60,948 nucleotides of DNA, from positions 1 through 60,948 of the forward strand of contig JAQDCK010000010.1 of NCBI GenBank assembly GCA_027681045.1, written 5' to 3'. Position numbers and translations under genes: made by a program. Below the pieces are notes generated by a model. The model was given only the letters and a program-made list of their open reading frames with translations. It was not told the origin of the DNA and did no database searches. Shown here one piece after another: positions 16,851-25,513 of this stretch (positions are counted from its first letter, which is position 1; each line of letters opens with the position of its first letter). The DNA is from Lactobacillaceae bacterium AF64-9pH9TA (GTDB lineage Bacteria; Bacillota; Bacilli; Lactobacillales; Lactobacillaceae).

Positions 16851-17945
16851 GTGAAGAAAATCAAATTCAAGCAAGTTTTGGCCACTGGCACTGTTTTAGT
16901 AGCAGGGATTGCCCTGACTGCCTGCTCAGGGGCTAAGCAAAATGGCGGCGGCTCCAACAAGAAGAGCTCAGCCAGCGTGGCCTTGATCACTGACATCGCC
17001 GGGGTTGACGACCACTCCTTCAACCAGTCCGGCTGGGAAGGGATGGTAGCTTACGGCAAGTCCCAGGGCTTAAAGCGGGGGACCAACGGCTACCAATACT
17101 TTGAATCAAGTTCAGCTTCTGACTTTACGCCAAACATCAACCAGGCGGTTGCGGCCGGATACAAGACCATTTTCGGCGTTGGCTACTCACTTAAGGGCGC
17201 GATTGCTTCAGCAGCCAAGAAGCACACTGACAAGAACTTCGTTATCATTGACGACGTGATCAAGGGGCAAAAGAACGTGGCTTCCGCCAACTTCAAGTCC
17301 CAGGATGCTTCCTACATGGCCGGGGTAGTTGCGGCCCGGACCACTAAGACCAACGTGGTCGGCTTCATTGGCGGGGTTCACGGGGACATCGTTGACTTGT
17401 TTGATGCTGGTTTTGCCAAGGGCGTGCAGGACACGGCCAAGAAGATGGGCAAGAAGATCACGGTTTTGAACCAATACGTCGGCTCATTTACGGCTGCTGA
17501 CAAGGAAAAGTCAATCGCCAAGGCTATGTTTGCCAAGAAGGCGGACGTGATCTTCCACGCTTCAGGTTCAGCCGGCCAAGGCTTGTTCAGTGAAGCCAAG
17601 TCAGTCAACGAAGGCCTGGCTGCCAACTCCAGCAAGAAGGTCTGGGTCATCGGAGTTGACTCCGACCAATCAAACTTGGGCAAGTACAAGTCCAAGGATG
17701 GCAAGAAGTCCAATCTCTGTCTGACCAGCGTGATGACCGGGGTCAACGTGGCAGTCAAGGACATCGCTACCAAGGCAGCCAAGGGCAAGTTCCCAGGCGG
17801 CAAGCAGCTGGTTTACGGCTTGAAGAACAACGGTGTTTACCTAACCCGGGGCTACGTGGCTGACCCAGTTTGGAAGCAGGCACAAACTGCCCGCAGCCAG
17901 ATTCTGGCCGGTAAGATTTCTGTACCAAGCCACCCAAGCAAGTAA
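16851..17945 (+). CDS. BMP-family nucleoside-binding lipoprotein 1
   Basis: 364 residues. The signal peptide ends in lipobox IALTAC, so the mature protein is lipid-anchored at Cys 25 or thereabouts. The Bmp/Med fold is evident: ALITDIAGVDDHSFNQSGWEGM, GYQYFESSSASDFTPNINQA, FGVGYSLKGAI, FVIIDDVI and GVDSDQSNLGKY. Orthologues bind purine nucleosides and feed a YufOPQ-type ABC transporter, which is encoded downstream at 25.5-29.1 kb together with two more BMP paralogues. This copy is separated from the transporter by signalling genes and has its own promoter and terminator. Confidence 0.9.
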   Translation: MKKIKFKQVLATGTVLVAGIALTACSGAKQNGGGSNKKSSASVALITDIAGVDDHSFNQSGWEGMVAYGKSQGLKRGTNGYQYFESSSASDFTPNINQAVAAGYKTIFGVGYSLKGAIASAAKKHTDKNFVIIDDVIKGQKNVASANFKSQDASYMAGVVAARTTKTNVVGFIGGVHGDIVDLFDAGFAKGVQDTAKKMGKKITVLNQYVGSFTAADKEKSIAKAMFAKKADVIFHASGSAGQGLFSEAKSVNEGLAANSSKKVWVIGVDSDQSNLGKYKSKDGKKSNLCLTSVMTGVNVAVKDIATKAAKGKFPGGKQLVYGLKNNGVYLTRGYVADPVWKQAQTARSQILAGKISVPSHPSK

Positions 17946-17956
17946 GCAGGCAAAAC

Positions 17957-17988
17957 AAAAATCTCTGAGCAGGAGCTCAGAGATTTTT
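17957..17988. terminator. Bidirectional terminator
   Basis: AAATCTCTGAGC pairs perfectly with GCTCAGAGATTT around four bases, with A and T runs outside. It serves the BMP gene and the convergent minus-strand gene. Confidence 0.9.
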
Positions 17989-17994
17989 TGCGTA

Positions 17995-18429
17995 TCAGGC
18001 GTTTTTTTCGGCTTTAACGGCCCAAGAGACCAGGAGCAGGCCAGCGAGAAACATTGCTTCTGGCAGCAGCATGCTGGATAAGTCAAAAGCAGCATCCCGC
18101 AAAAAGTAGAAGGACAGCAAGGCACTGATGATCAAAACATCCGCGAAATCGCGCCAATCTTCGCTGGTTAAAGCTCGCCGGTCCTTTTTGACAAATGTCA
18201 TGACCAGACCAGCAAGGCCCAGCAGCAAATAGAGAACCGCGATCGCAAAAAGTACCAGCGCCGTTTCAAATTCCTTTCTGACCAGCATCCCTTCAAGCAA
18301 GAGCAGGCTCCCGCTTGCCAGAAAAATCACTGCCAATTTCCGCCAGCTAAAAGTTACCGGCAATTGCTTAAAGCCGCTCAGCAGCATCCCGCAGCCGATT
18401 AACAAATTTACCCAAAACAAGCTATTCAT
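17995..18429 (-). CDS. Four-to-five-span membrane protein, unknown
   Basis: 144 residues, nearly all hydrophobic, with segments around 3-20, 30-46, 56-80 and 95-140. The charged loop KKDRRALTSEDWRDF separates the halves. The ATG follows AAAGGAGGAAAGAA. It lies 112 bases downstream of the response regulator gene on the same strand and may be part or target of that signalling operon. I recognise no family. Confidence 0.65.
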   Translation of the reverse strand: MNSLFWVNLLIGCGMLLSGFKQLPVTFSWRKLAVIFLASGSLLLLEGMLVRKEFETALVLFAIAVLYLLLGLAGLVMTFVKKDRRALTSEDWRDFADVLIISALLSFYFLRDAAFDLSSMLLPEAMFLAGLLLVSWAVKAEKNA

Positions 18430-18541
18430 TTCTTTCCTCCTTTACATCCGAACTATCCTTTCGGCCTAATCAGAATTATAGTTTCAGCGCAAAAAAGAGG
18501 GGCAAGAAATTCAAATCCAGTCATTTAACCGTCATAAGCGG

Positions 18542-19294
18542 TCAATTCTGCTTCAGCTCCCGCAACTGGCGGCCACAGCTCCGCGCGTATTTCAGCTTCT
18601 CCCCGTCAAATAAAGTGATAGTCCTGGCGCGCAGGTCTATCTCAACTATATTTTTAGGATTGACCAAGCAAGATTGGGATATTTTTAGCAAAAAATCACA
18701 TTCCTGGTCAAGCTGCTTAAGGTTGCCGACAAACTCCGCCCGCAGATTTTTCGCGACTAGCTGCAGCTTATGTGGAAATGGCGTCGTCGCGACGTAGTAG
18801 ACATCATCAGTGTTGATATTTCTAAGCTGCCGGCCGACTTTATAGGTAAAAGTCTGCTTTTTGACCAAATTCAGCCGCGTAAGCCTCTCCAGCGCCAGGC
18901 GCAAAGTCGCCACAACCCTCTCCTGCAGACTGTCCAAATCAGCATTTTTTACGATATAGTCCAGCGTACCGATTCTTCGCTGAAAAGTCTGCAAGGCCAG
19001 TTCCGAATGCGTGGTTACAAAAACAATCTGTCCCTGTGGATCAAGACGCAAGAGCTCTTCAGCCAAGTCCAAGCCGTCCATTTCTGACTTGGCAAATTCA
19101 ATATCCAAGAAGTAGATTCCCCGCTGAACCTGCCGGTCAACCGCGTAAGCCAAAGCTTCTTGCGGAGACCCCATTGCTGAAACAGAAACGCTTTGTCCGT
19201 AATCCTCCGCCAAGAATTCTCCCGCCAGCTTGACCGTCTTTGCCAAAGACCGTGCCTGCAACAGGTCATCATCACATACCAGAATTTCAGTCAT
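18542..19294 (-). CDS. LytTR response regulator (AgrA/ComE type)
   Basis: 250 residues. The receiver domain (1-125) has the acidic pair in ILVCDDD and the phospho-acceptor in GIYFLDIEF near Asp 63, plus a Lys in DYIVKNAD. A LytTR DNA-binding domain follows (about 140-245): TYKVGRQLRNINTDDVYYVATTPFPHKLQL and KISQSCLVNPKNIVEIDLRARTITLFDG. The ATG follows AGGGGGAAAG and lies 12 bases after the kinase stop. A close paralogue lies at 44856. No precursor peptide gene is visible nearby, so this may be an orphan pair or answer to the peptide of the other locus. Confidence 0.92.
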   Translation of the reverse strand: MTEILVCDDDLLQARSLAKTVKLAGEFLAEDYGQSVSVSAMGSPQEALAYAVDRQVQRGIYFLDIEFAKSEMDGLDLAEELLRLDPQGQIVFVTTHSELALQTFQRRIGTLDYIVKNADLDSLQERVVATLRLALERLTRLNLVKKQTFTYKVGRQLRNINTDDVYYVATTPFPHKLQLVAKNLRAEFVGNLKQLDQECDFLLKISQSCLVNPKNIVEIDLRARTITLFDGEKLKYARSCGRQLRELKQN

Positions 19295-19306
19295 CTTTCC
19301 CCCTAA

Positions 19307-20542
19307 TCACGCGATAGTCAGCGCGAAAATGAACTTGTCTCCTTCAATTCGATACTCAACAAACAAATTCGCGTATTTCTTCTGCAGCTCCTGCACATTG
19401 CTCAGCCCCAAACCCGCGTGTCCCCGCTTGCTGGTAAAGTTTACCTGGCTAAAAGCCGGTAAATCTGCCTTTTGCTGGTCACGCAGCTTGTTCTTTATGG
19501 TAAATTCCAAAGAATTTTCCTGCTCCCGGTAGAACATAATCTCAACTGCAGGAACCTGCCCACTAGCTTGGTATGCAATGCTTTCCTCAATAGCATTGTC
19601 AAAAGCAATCCCAATAATTCTGATCAAGTCATATACGTCAATTCCAGCCGGGACTTCAATCATCTGCCGGGCTTCGAAAACATAGCGGATTTGCCGCCGG
19701 CGGAGTTCCTGCAGCTTGGCGATCACCAAGCTCTGCAGCTGCAGGTCAGCAATCCGGTCAACGTCCTTAAACTGCCACAATTCTTCTCTTTCCAAAATGT
19801 CATTAGAGTACTTTTTCAAGCTGGCCAAGGCAGCTGAAGCCTGGTCATTCTTTAAAGAAAGCTCCAAGCTGCGCAGCATGTTTTGATAGTCATGCTTAAA
19901 GCGCCGCAATTCTTCCTCGCTCTTTCTGACACTCTGCAAATAGCTTCGCAAATTCTCTCTTTCCTGGTCAGCCAGCTGCCGTTCATAGTCCCGCTGATTG
20001 GCCAATAAAACCAGTAGGGTCAAGCAAGCCTGCAAAAGCAGCAAGATCAAAAGGCTGGCCTCTGACCAACCAAACAGCCACAAGCTAAAATCCCAAGCTA
20101 AAAGACTAGAAAGCAGATATATTTTCAGCAGATAATCCGGCTGCTTGTGTCTTTTTTCATTCAGCCGCCGCCAGCCTTCTGCCGCTAATGCCAAAAATGC
20201 ATAAATCAGAATAAGCAGCAAAGAGCCCCTTCCAGCTTTGAGAAACGCTTGTAAAAGCAACAGATTTGCCAAAGCCACGCTCAAGCCATAAAACAGAAGT
20301 TTTTGCCAGTTTTGCCGGTGGTAAAAGTAAAAAGCCGACAGCAGCAAAACAATGTTTGCCAGATACAAGGCGACCTGCTGGTCTGCCTCTTTCGCCAGAA
20401 TGAATTCAAAAGTCAGGACACCCAAGCCCGCGGCCGTCAGCAGGTCTTCTATTTTCCAACTCACATGCAGCAGTCTGGTTAGGCTGCCCAGCTCAAACAA
20501 AGCTGAAACAGCCGCTAAAGCCACCAATACCAGCTCTTCCAT
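19307..20542 (-). CDS. AgrC-like sensor histidine kinase (GHKL)
   Basis: 411 residues from the ATG at 20542, which sits behind GGAGGAAAGGGTGAAA; an upstream in-frame start lacks a site. Six or seven membrane segments fill residues 1-195, followed by a coiled coil and the kinase core. The phospho-acceptor His is in LRRFKHDYQNMLRSL; the ATP site shows RIIGIAFDNAIEES (N box) and SKRGHAGLGLSNVQEL (G box). AgrC-type kinases sense peptide pheromones at the membrane. Same architecture as the kinase at 45647. It follows the HTH gene by 47 bases and overlaps none, forming a likely four-gene operon HTH-kinase-regulator-membrane protein. Confidence 0.92.
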   Translation of the reverse strand: MEELVLVALAAVSALFELGSLTRLLHVSWKIEDLLTAAGLGVLTFEFILAKEADQQVALYLANIVLLLSAFYFYHRQNWQKLLFYGLSVALANLLLLQAFLKAGRGSLLLILIYAFLALAAEGWRRLNEKRHKQPDYLLKIYLLSSLLAWDFSLWLFGWSEASLLILLLLQACLTLLVLLANQRDYERQLADQERENLRSYLQSVRKSEEELRRFKHDYQNMLRSLELSLKNDQASAALASLKKYSNDILEREELWQFKDVDRIADLQLQSLVIAKLQELRRRQIRYVFEARQMIEVPAGIDVYDLIRIIGIAFDNAIEESIAYQASGQVPAVEIMFYREQENSLEFTIKNKLRDQQKADLPAFSQVNFTSKRGHAGLGLSNVQELQKKYANLFVEYRIEGDKFIFALTIA

Positions 20543-20589
20543 TTTCACCCTTTCCTCCACTAACAACTAATATCCGCCATCCTACTCCA

Positions 20590-21000
20590 TTATTCTTCTT
20601 CGTTCAAGCTCTGGTAGCCGTAATTTGCCAGCTGCTGGTCAGTATCGATCACCGACATCCCCCTAACCAAACAGTAGATCAAGACCGCGTCCCGTTTTAC
20701 GTTGGCGTAAAGGGCCCCATTATCGCTTAAAGACAGAAGGCGGTTGGTTTCAGCCAGAGACAATTTCAAGCTGAGGGCCAGGGACAAAACCTTATTCCTT
20801 GCTGGCAGACGCCGCCCCTTCAAAATTTGATAGCCGTAGCTGCGTTCGATCATGGCCTCGTTGAAAAGCTCGCTTTTCTTGACCCCCTTATCTTCGATCA
20901 GCTTGTTCAAATAGCCGGCAAAATTGTAATCAGCCACTTGATCTAGTACATTAGAAATATGATCTGCTTTCAAAGCAGCGAGTAATTTTTCAGTTTCCAT
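20590..21000 (-). CDS. Helix-turn-helix regulator paired with a Ser/Thr kinase
   Basis: 136 residues from the ATG at 21000, preceded by GGGGGTAAAA; the longer frame starting at 21051 would run into the divergent kinase gene. Residues 25-95 resemble an XRE-type helix-turn-helix: YLNKLIEDKGVKKSELFNEAMIERSYGYQILKGRRLPARNKVLSLALSLKLSL. The rest is helical and aspartate/glutamate-rich at the end. Only 42 bases separate it from the divergent kinase, so the two share a regulatory region. The kinase may modify this regulator; that is inference from context. Confidence 0.7.
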   Translation of the reverse strand: METEKLLAALKADHISNVLDQVADYNFAGYLNKLIEDKGVKKSELFNEAMIERSYGYQILKGRRLPARNKVLSLALSLKLSLAETNRLLSLSDNGALYANVKRDAVLIYCLVRGMSVIDTDQQLANYGYQSLNEEE

Positions 21001-21042
21001 TTTTACCCCCATTGTTACCATTATGGCAGAAAGATTATATAG

Positions 21043-22083
21043 ATGAAGCAAGGAAAAATAAGCGATTACGTTAATCCCGTCCCCATTAAAATAACGGACG
21101 ACAAGGCAATTTTCAAAGTTGAGAAGCTGGTCCCGACCCCTTACATCGAGCGGGTTCTTCCTTTAGAGTACGCTCCTTTATATGAACAGCTGGCTGAGCT
21201 GGACACCGCGATTCCCAAGATTGTCTGCCTAGAAAAAAGCGACCGCCTGACCGTCATCGAAGAATATATCGACTCTCCCCGACTCGACCAGTACTTAGAG
21301 ACCCACAAGCTCACTTCTGCCCAGATCAACGACTTGATCTGCCAGCTGCTGGACGTCCTCGCGGTCCTGCACCAGCAGACGCCGCCGATCATTCACCGGG
21401 ACATCAAGCCGGAGAATATTTTTTATGATGGCAAAAAGCTGATCCTGGCCGACTTCGATATCGCCCGGAACATGCAGGAAGACGCCGACCGCGACACCCG
21501 CATCCTGGGCTCAGTGGGCTACGCGGCCCCGGAGCAGTTCGGCTTCAGCCAGAGCGGGCCAGCCAGCGACTTCTACGCAGTCGGGGTGCTGATGAATGTC
21601 CTTTATACCGGCTGCCTGCCCAGCGTCCGCCTTTATAAAGGACCAGAACGGGAAATCATTGAAAAAGCTACCCATATCAACAACCAGAAACGCTACCAAA
21701 GTGCCCGGGAATTCAAGGACGCGATTACTGGCTTAGGCCGGTCCAGCTGGCTTTTGCCAGGCTTCCGCAGCCATCAGCCCGCCCGCATGCTTACAGCCGC
21801 TTGCGGCTACTTATTGCTGCTGTTTAGTTCCTTTAATATGGACGCCAAGAGCGACTCAGCGGCTGACAGTTTCCTGCTCCGCCTGTCCTTTTTCATGGTT
21901 CTTTTCTTGATCGTCCTGTTTGCCTGCAACTACCGCAATATCAAGAGCATGTGCCTTTTCCATTCATCCAAGTCCAAATTTACCCGGGCCTGCGGGATCA
22001 TCATCAGCTACCTGCTCGTGGCCACGGTTTTGACCACGGCTTTAGCCGCCTTATCAGTAGCAATTTCATCTTTTGGCCATTAG
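21043..22083 (+). CDS. Eukaryotic-like Ser/Thr protein kinase with membrane tail
   Basis: 346 residues. Residues 15-230 are a protein kinase domain: catalytic loop IIHRDIKPENIF (Asp near 120), metal motif DFD instead of DFG (LADFDIARN), activation-segment end GYAAPEQFG and SDFYAVGVLMNVLYTG. The glycine-rich loop and the VAIK lysine are not clear; the N-lobe is short. Residues 240-346 hold three membrane segments and no extracellular PASTA repeats, so it is not the PrkC/StkP cell-wall kinase. Divergently transcribed from the HTH gene. Role probably regulatory; target unknown. Confidence 0.85.
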   Translation: MKQGKISDYVNPVPIKITDDKAIFKVEKLVPTPYIERVLPLEYAPLYEQLAELDTAIPKIVCLEKSDRLTVIEEYIDSPRLDQYLETHKLTSAQINDLICQLLDVLAVLHQQTPPIIHRDIKPENIFYDGKKLILADFDIARNMQEDADRDTRILGSVGYAAPEQFGFSQSGPASDFYAVGVLMNVLYTGCLPSVRLYKGPEREIIEKATHINNQKRYQSAREFKDAITGLGRSSWLLPGFRSHQPARMLTAACGYLLLLFSSFNMDAKSDSAADSFLLRLSFFMVLFLIVLFACNYRNIKSMCLFHSSKSKFTRACGIIISYLLVATVLTTALAALSVAISSFGH

Positions 22084-22177
22084 TGGGCTGCCTGCCCACC
22101 AATCCTTCTCTTTAAAAGTCTACACTTAAACTGTCGCTGGTTTATGTGAGAGTAAAAAATTTGAAGGAATAGGAATC

Positions 22178-22774
22178 ATGGCAAAGCAAATCAAAGATGA
22201 GAATGGGAATGTGTACGTACAAAAGAAGAAGTTCTATAAGCGCTGGTGGTTCTGGCTGCTAGTCGTGCTGGTTGTCGTTTTCCTCGGAAGTGGGGCCTTT
22301 GGCGGGTCAGGCGACAGCGACAGCAGCTCTGACTCAGCCGCCAAGTCCCAGACCAGCTCTAAGAAAAAAGCTGAAGCTAACTCTTTGAGCAAGGTTTACT
22401 CAGTCGGCCAAAAGGCATCTTACAAGGGATATGAAATCAAAGTCAACAGCGTCAAGTTCAGTCAAGGCAGCGAATATAACCGGCCTGACAGCGGAAAGCA
22501 GTTCGTGATCATCAATATTACGATTACCAACCACACCGATGAAAGCCAGGACTACAATCCGTTTGACTTCAAGCTGAACGCGGACGGCAACAACACCGAC
22601 CTCGACGCAATTGACACGGATGTTGACAACACTCTGGACGCCGGCTCCTTGGACAAGGGCGCTTCAGTTTCAGGAAATTTGGTTGGCGAAGCCAAAACTT
22701 CTGCCAAAAAGTTGCAGCTGCAATATAAGACCTCAATTTGGAACGACAATACGGTTAAATTCAAGCTCAAATAA
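22178..22774 (+). CDS. DUF4352-type membrane-anchored exported protein
   Basis: 198 residues. A basic aromatic N-terminus (KKKFYKRWWFW) leads into one membrane segment (about 21-38), a Ser/Asp-rich linker (40-72) and a beta-rich DUF4352 domain: GYEIKVNSVKFSQGSEY, KQFVIINITITNHTDESQDYNPFDFKL. DUF4352 domains are immunoglobulin-like, found on exported proteins of Gram-positives, function unknown. It has its own terminator. Confidence 0.8.
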   Translation: MAKQIKDENGNVYVQKKKFYKRWWFWLLVVLVVVFLGSGAFGGSGDSDSSSDSAAKSQTSSKKKAEANSLSKVYSVGQKASYKGYEIKVNSVKFSQGSEYNRPDSGKQFVIINITITNHTDESQDYNPFDFKLNADGNNTDLDAIDTDVDNTLDAGSLDKGASVSGNLVGEAKTSAKKLQLQYKTSIWNDNTVKFKLK

Positions 22775-22780
22775 ACCGCG

Positions 22781-22817
22781 AAAGCAAAGCCTGCGAGAGT
22801 CAGGTTTTGCTTTTTTT
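22781..22817 (+). terminator. Terminator of the DUF4352 gene
   Basis: AGCAAAGCCT pairs with AGGTTTTGCT around nine bases, followed by seven T. Confidence 0.8.
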
Positions 22818-22958
22818 GTTAACCGCCGTCAAAAAGCAGTTCGGAATTTCGCTTATATTGTTGCTTTTTTCTGTTTTTACACTATAATAAACTAAGATAA
22901 AAATAAACATCTTTCGCGATTGTCACACAAACATTCGTGTTGTAACGGAGGAAATCAC

Positions 22959-24056
22959 GTGTCTGTTTCTAAATTTAAAAAGTTAGCAACCATCGCTACT
23001 GCTGCTGTTTCAGTTTCAGTTCTGTTGACTGCCTGCCAAGGCAAGAAGTCAGCATCTTCAACTGGTACTAAGACCACCAAGCACAGCATCGCGCTTATCA
23101 CTGACAACAACGCCATTGACGACCACTCCTTCAACGAAGCTGCCTGGAATGGTTTCAAGTCCTTCGGTAAGAAGCACGGTCTGAAGCAAGGCAAGGGTGG
23201 CTACCAATACTTTGAATCTTCATCAGCCGCCGACTTTACTCCTAACGCCAACGAAGCTGCCAGCTCCGGCTTTGAAACCATCTTCGGTGTTGGCTACCAA
23301 CTGACCAGCGCTATCAAGTCCGCTGCCAAGAAGAACCCTAAGAAGAACTTCGTGATCATCGACGACGTGATCAGCGGCCAAAAGAACGTTGCTTCAGTTA
23401 CTTTCGAAAGCAACCAGGCATCATACCTGGCAGGTATCGCTGCTGCTTACACTACCAAGACCAACCACGTAGGTTACATCGGTGGTGCCAAGTCAGCTAC
23501 CCTGGAACTGTTCGAAGCCGGCTTTAAGCAAGGTGTTGAAGCAGGTGCCAAGGCTTTGGGCAAGAAGATCAAGATTGACGACCAATACATCGGTAACTTC
23601 ACTTCAACTGACAAGGCCAAGTCAATCGCTCAATCAATGTATGCCAGCGGCGCGGACATCATCTACCACGCAGCCGGCAACGCTGGTAACGGGGTCTTCA
23701 CTGAAGCCAAGGACATCAACAAGAACCGCAAGGCTTCCAAGAAGGTTTGGGTCATCGGTGTTGACGTTGACCAATCAAACCTGGGTAGCTACACTTCCAA
23801 GGACGGCAAGAAGAGCAACTTCGTTCTGACTTCAGTTCTGAAGGGTCTGGACGTTGCTGTTGAACGTATCGCTGAAAAGGCATACCAAGGCAAGTTCCCA
23901 GGCGGCAAGCACTTTGTCTACACTCTTGAAGGCAACGGTGTTTCTGTAACCAAGGGCAACATCGACTCCAAGACTTGGAGCAAGGTTCAAGCAGCCCGCA
24001 AGCAAATCTTGAACGGCAAGGTTAAGGTTGCTGAAAGCGTAAGCGACTTGAAGTAA
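22959..24056 (+). CDS. BMP-family nucleoside-binding lipoprotein 2
   Basis: 365 residues from the GTG at 22959, placed behind CGGAGGAAATCAC; an earlier ATG at 22920 would add a cysteine-rich leader and lacks a site. Lipobox VLLTAC. The mature part is close to the third BMP protein (ALITDNNAIDDHSFNEAAWNGF, YFESSSAADFTPN, GVDVDQSNLGSYTSKDGKKS). Codon use is strongly biased, as in highly expressed genes. Supplies purine nucleosides to the ABC transporter encoded at 25514-29146. Confidence 0.9.
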   Translation: MSVSKFKKLATIATAAVSVSVLLTACQGKKSASSTGTKTTKHSIALITDNNAIDDHSFNEAAWNGFKSFGKKHGLKQGKGGYQYFESSSAADFTPNANEAASSGFETIFGVGYQLTSAIKSAAKKNPKKNFVIIDDVISGQKNVASVTFESNQASYLAGIAAAYTTKTNHVGYIGGAKSATLELFEAGFKQGVEAGAKALGKKIKIDDQYIGNFTSTDKAKSIAQSMYASGADIIYHAAGNAGNGVFTEAKDINKNRKASKKVWVIGVDVDQSNLGSYTSKDGKKSNFVLTSVLKGLDVAVERIAEKAYQGKFPGGKHFVYTLEGNGVSVTKGNIDSKTWSKVQAARKQILNGKVKVAESVSDLK

Positions 24057-24076
24057 TCTCAAACAACAGATTTTTT

Positions 24077-24109
24077 AAAGGTACTCATCATTTGATGGGT
24101 GCCTTTTTT
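24077..24109 (+). terminator. Terminator of BMP gene 2
   Basis: AAAGGTACTCATCA pairs with GATGGGTGCCTTT (G-U tolerated) around three bases, followed by T6. Confidence 0.8.
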
Positions 24110-24344
24110 CTTCGCCCTTGGGTTATAACTAAAACTTCCCAGTCCGGGAACCGGTCTATACAAATCTGCCGCTTTGTTCGTGAATCAACCGTTTTCTTAG
24201 CCGCTGAAAAACTTTTTCTCAAAATTTGTCCAAAAAAGCGAATATTCGCCTATCTATCCTCTTGCTTTTTCCCAAACTAAATGCTATCTTTAATACATAA
24301 TCGTTCGTCTATAAAAAGAAGAAAAAGAAAGAAGTAATTTCGTT
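24110..24344. promoter_or_regulatory. Leader of BMP gene 3 with CGAA-type boxes
   Basis: This gap holds the palindrome GCGAATATTCGC near 24238 and, on the minus strand, GACGAACGATTA near 24302. Both resemble PurR box halves (CGAAC), plausible for a purine-uptake gene, but spacing is irregular and the call is tentative. Confidence 0.3.
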
Positions 24345-25430
24345 ATGCGCTTTAATTACAAGAAATTGGTTGCCGCTGGGGCAGCCACCCTGTCAATCGC
24401 TGCCGTACTGACTGCCTGCTCTGGCAAGAAGTCCAACAGCTCCGTCAACAAGGACACCAAGCACGGTATCGCCTTGATCACTGACGGTAACGGTGTTGAC
24501 GACCACTCCTTCAACCAAGCCGCCTGGTCTGGTTTCAAGGACTACGGCAAGGAACACGGCCTCAAGCAAGGCAAGGGCGGTTACCAGTACTTTGAATCAT
24601 CATCTGCTGCTGACTTCACCCCTAACTTGACTCAAGCTGCCCAAGCCGGCTACCAAACCATCTACGGTGTCGGCTACATGCTGACTGACTCAGTTAAAGC
24701 CGCATCCAAGAAGTACCCTAAGAAGAACTTCGTTATCATCGACTCTGTCGTAGCTGGCCGTAAGAACGTTGCCTCAGTTACCTTCAAGAGCAACGAAGCT
24801 TCCTACCTTGGCGGTCTGGCTGCTGCCTACACCACCAAGACTAACAAGGTCGGCTTCATCGGCGGGGCTAAGTCCAGCGTCCTGGACCTCTTCGAAGCCG
24901 GCTTCAAGCAAGGTGTCAAGGATGGTGCCAAGGCCTTAGGCAAGAAGATCACCGTTTACGACCAATACATCGGTAACTTCACCTCAACCGACAAGGCTAA
25001 GTCAATCGCCCAGTCAATGTACACTGACGGCGCTGACATCATCTACCAAGCTGCCGGCAACGCCGGTAACGGTGTCTTCACCGAAGCTAAGACCCGCAAC
25101 AAGGCAACCACGGCTGCCAAGAAGGTCTGGGTCATCGGTGTTGACGTTGACCAGGCAAACCTGGGTAACTACACTTCAAAAGACGGTAAGAAGGCCAACT
25201 TTACGCTGACCTCTGTATTAAAGGGGCTGCGCTTCGCATGCAAGGACATCGCTGACAAGGCCTACGACGGCAAATTCCCTGGCGGTAAGGTAATTTCCTA
25301 CGGCTTGGCTCACGATGGCGTTTCCGTCACTAAGGGCAACCTTGACGCCAAGACCTGGAAGGCAGTTCAAGCTGCCCGCAAGCAAATCTTGGCCGGCAAA
25401 ATTAAAGTTGCAACTGCTCCAAGTAAGTAG
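24345..25430 (+). CDS. BMP-family nucleoside-binding lipoprotein 3
   Basis: 361 residues with lipobox VLTAC near residue 25. Closely similar along its length to the copy at 22959 (shared blocks KHGIALITDGNGVDDHSFNQAAW, DQYIGNFTSTDKAKSIAQSMY, YQAAGNAGNGVFTEAK), so the two arose by duplication; the copy at 16851 is more distant. It is the one nearest the transporter genes, separated by an attenuator-like hairpin, and is the likely main binding protein of the system. Confidence 0.92.
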   Translation: MRFNYKKLVAAGAATLSIAAVLTACSGKKSNSSVNKDTKHGIALITDGNGVDDHSFNQAAWSGFKDYGKEHGLKQGKGGYQYFESSSAADFTPNLTQAAQAGYQTIYGVGYMLTDSVKAASKKYPKKNFVIIDSVVAGRKNVASVTFKSNEASYLGGLAAAYTTKTNKVGFIGGAKSSVLDLFEAGFKQGVKDGAKALGKKITVYDQYIGNFTSTDKAKSIAQSMYTDGADIIYQAAGNAGNGVFTEAKTRNKATTAAKKVWVIGVDVDQANLGNYTSKDGKKANFTLTSVLKGLRFACKDIADKAYDGKFPGGKVISYGLAHDGVSVTKGNLDAKTWKAVQAARKQILAGKIKVATAPSK

Positions 25431-25453
25431 CACAATATATAGTAGTCAATCTG

Positions 25454-25484
25454 AAACACTCCGCAATATTACGGGGTGTTTTTT
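25454..25484 (+). terminator. Terminator or attenuator before the nucleoside ABC genes
   Basis: AAACACTCCG pairs with CGGGGTGTTT around eight bases, with six T. Partial read-through would set a lipoprotein-to-transporter expression ratio; 30 bases then separate it from the next start. Confidence 0.7.
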
Positions 25485-25513
25485 GTAAAAGTAATAACAG
25501 AAAGTTTTGTCAT

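Noticed and set aside
18430..18541. Hidden peptide pheromone gene beside the first two-component system
   Set aside because: No small frame with a ribosome site was found here or upstream of the kinase.
21043..22083. PrkC/StkP-type cell-wall kinase
   Set aside because: No extracellular PASTA repeats and the membrane part is three C-terminal helices, not one central helix.
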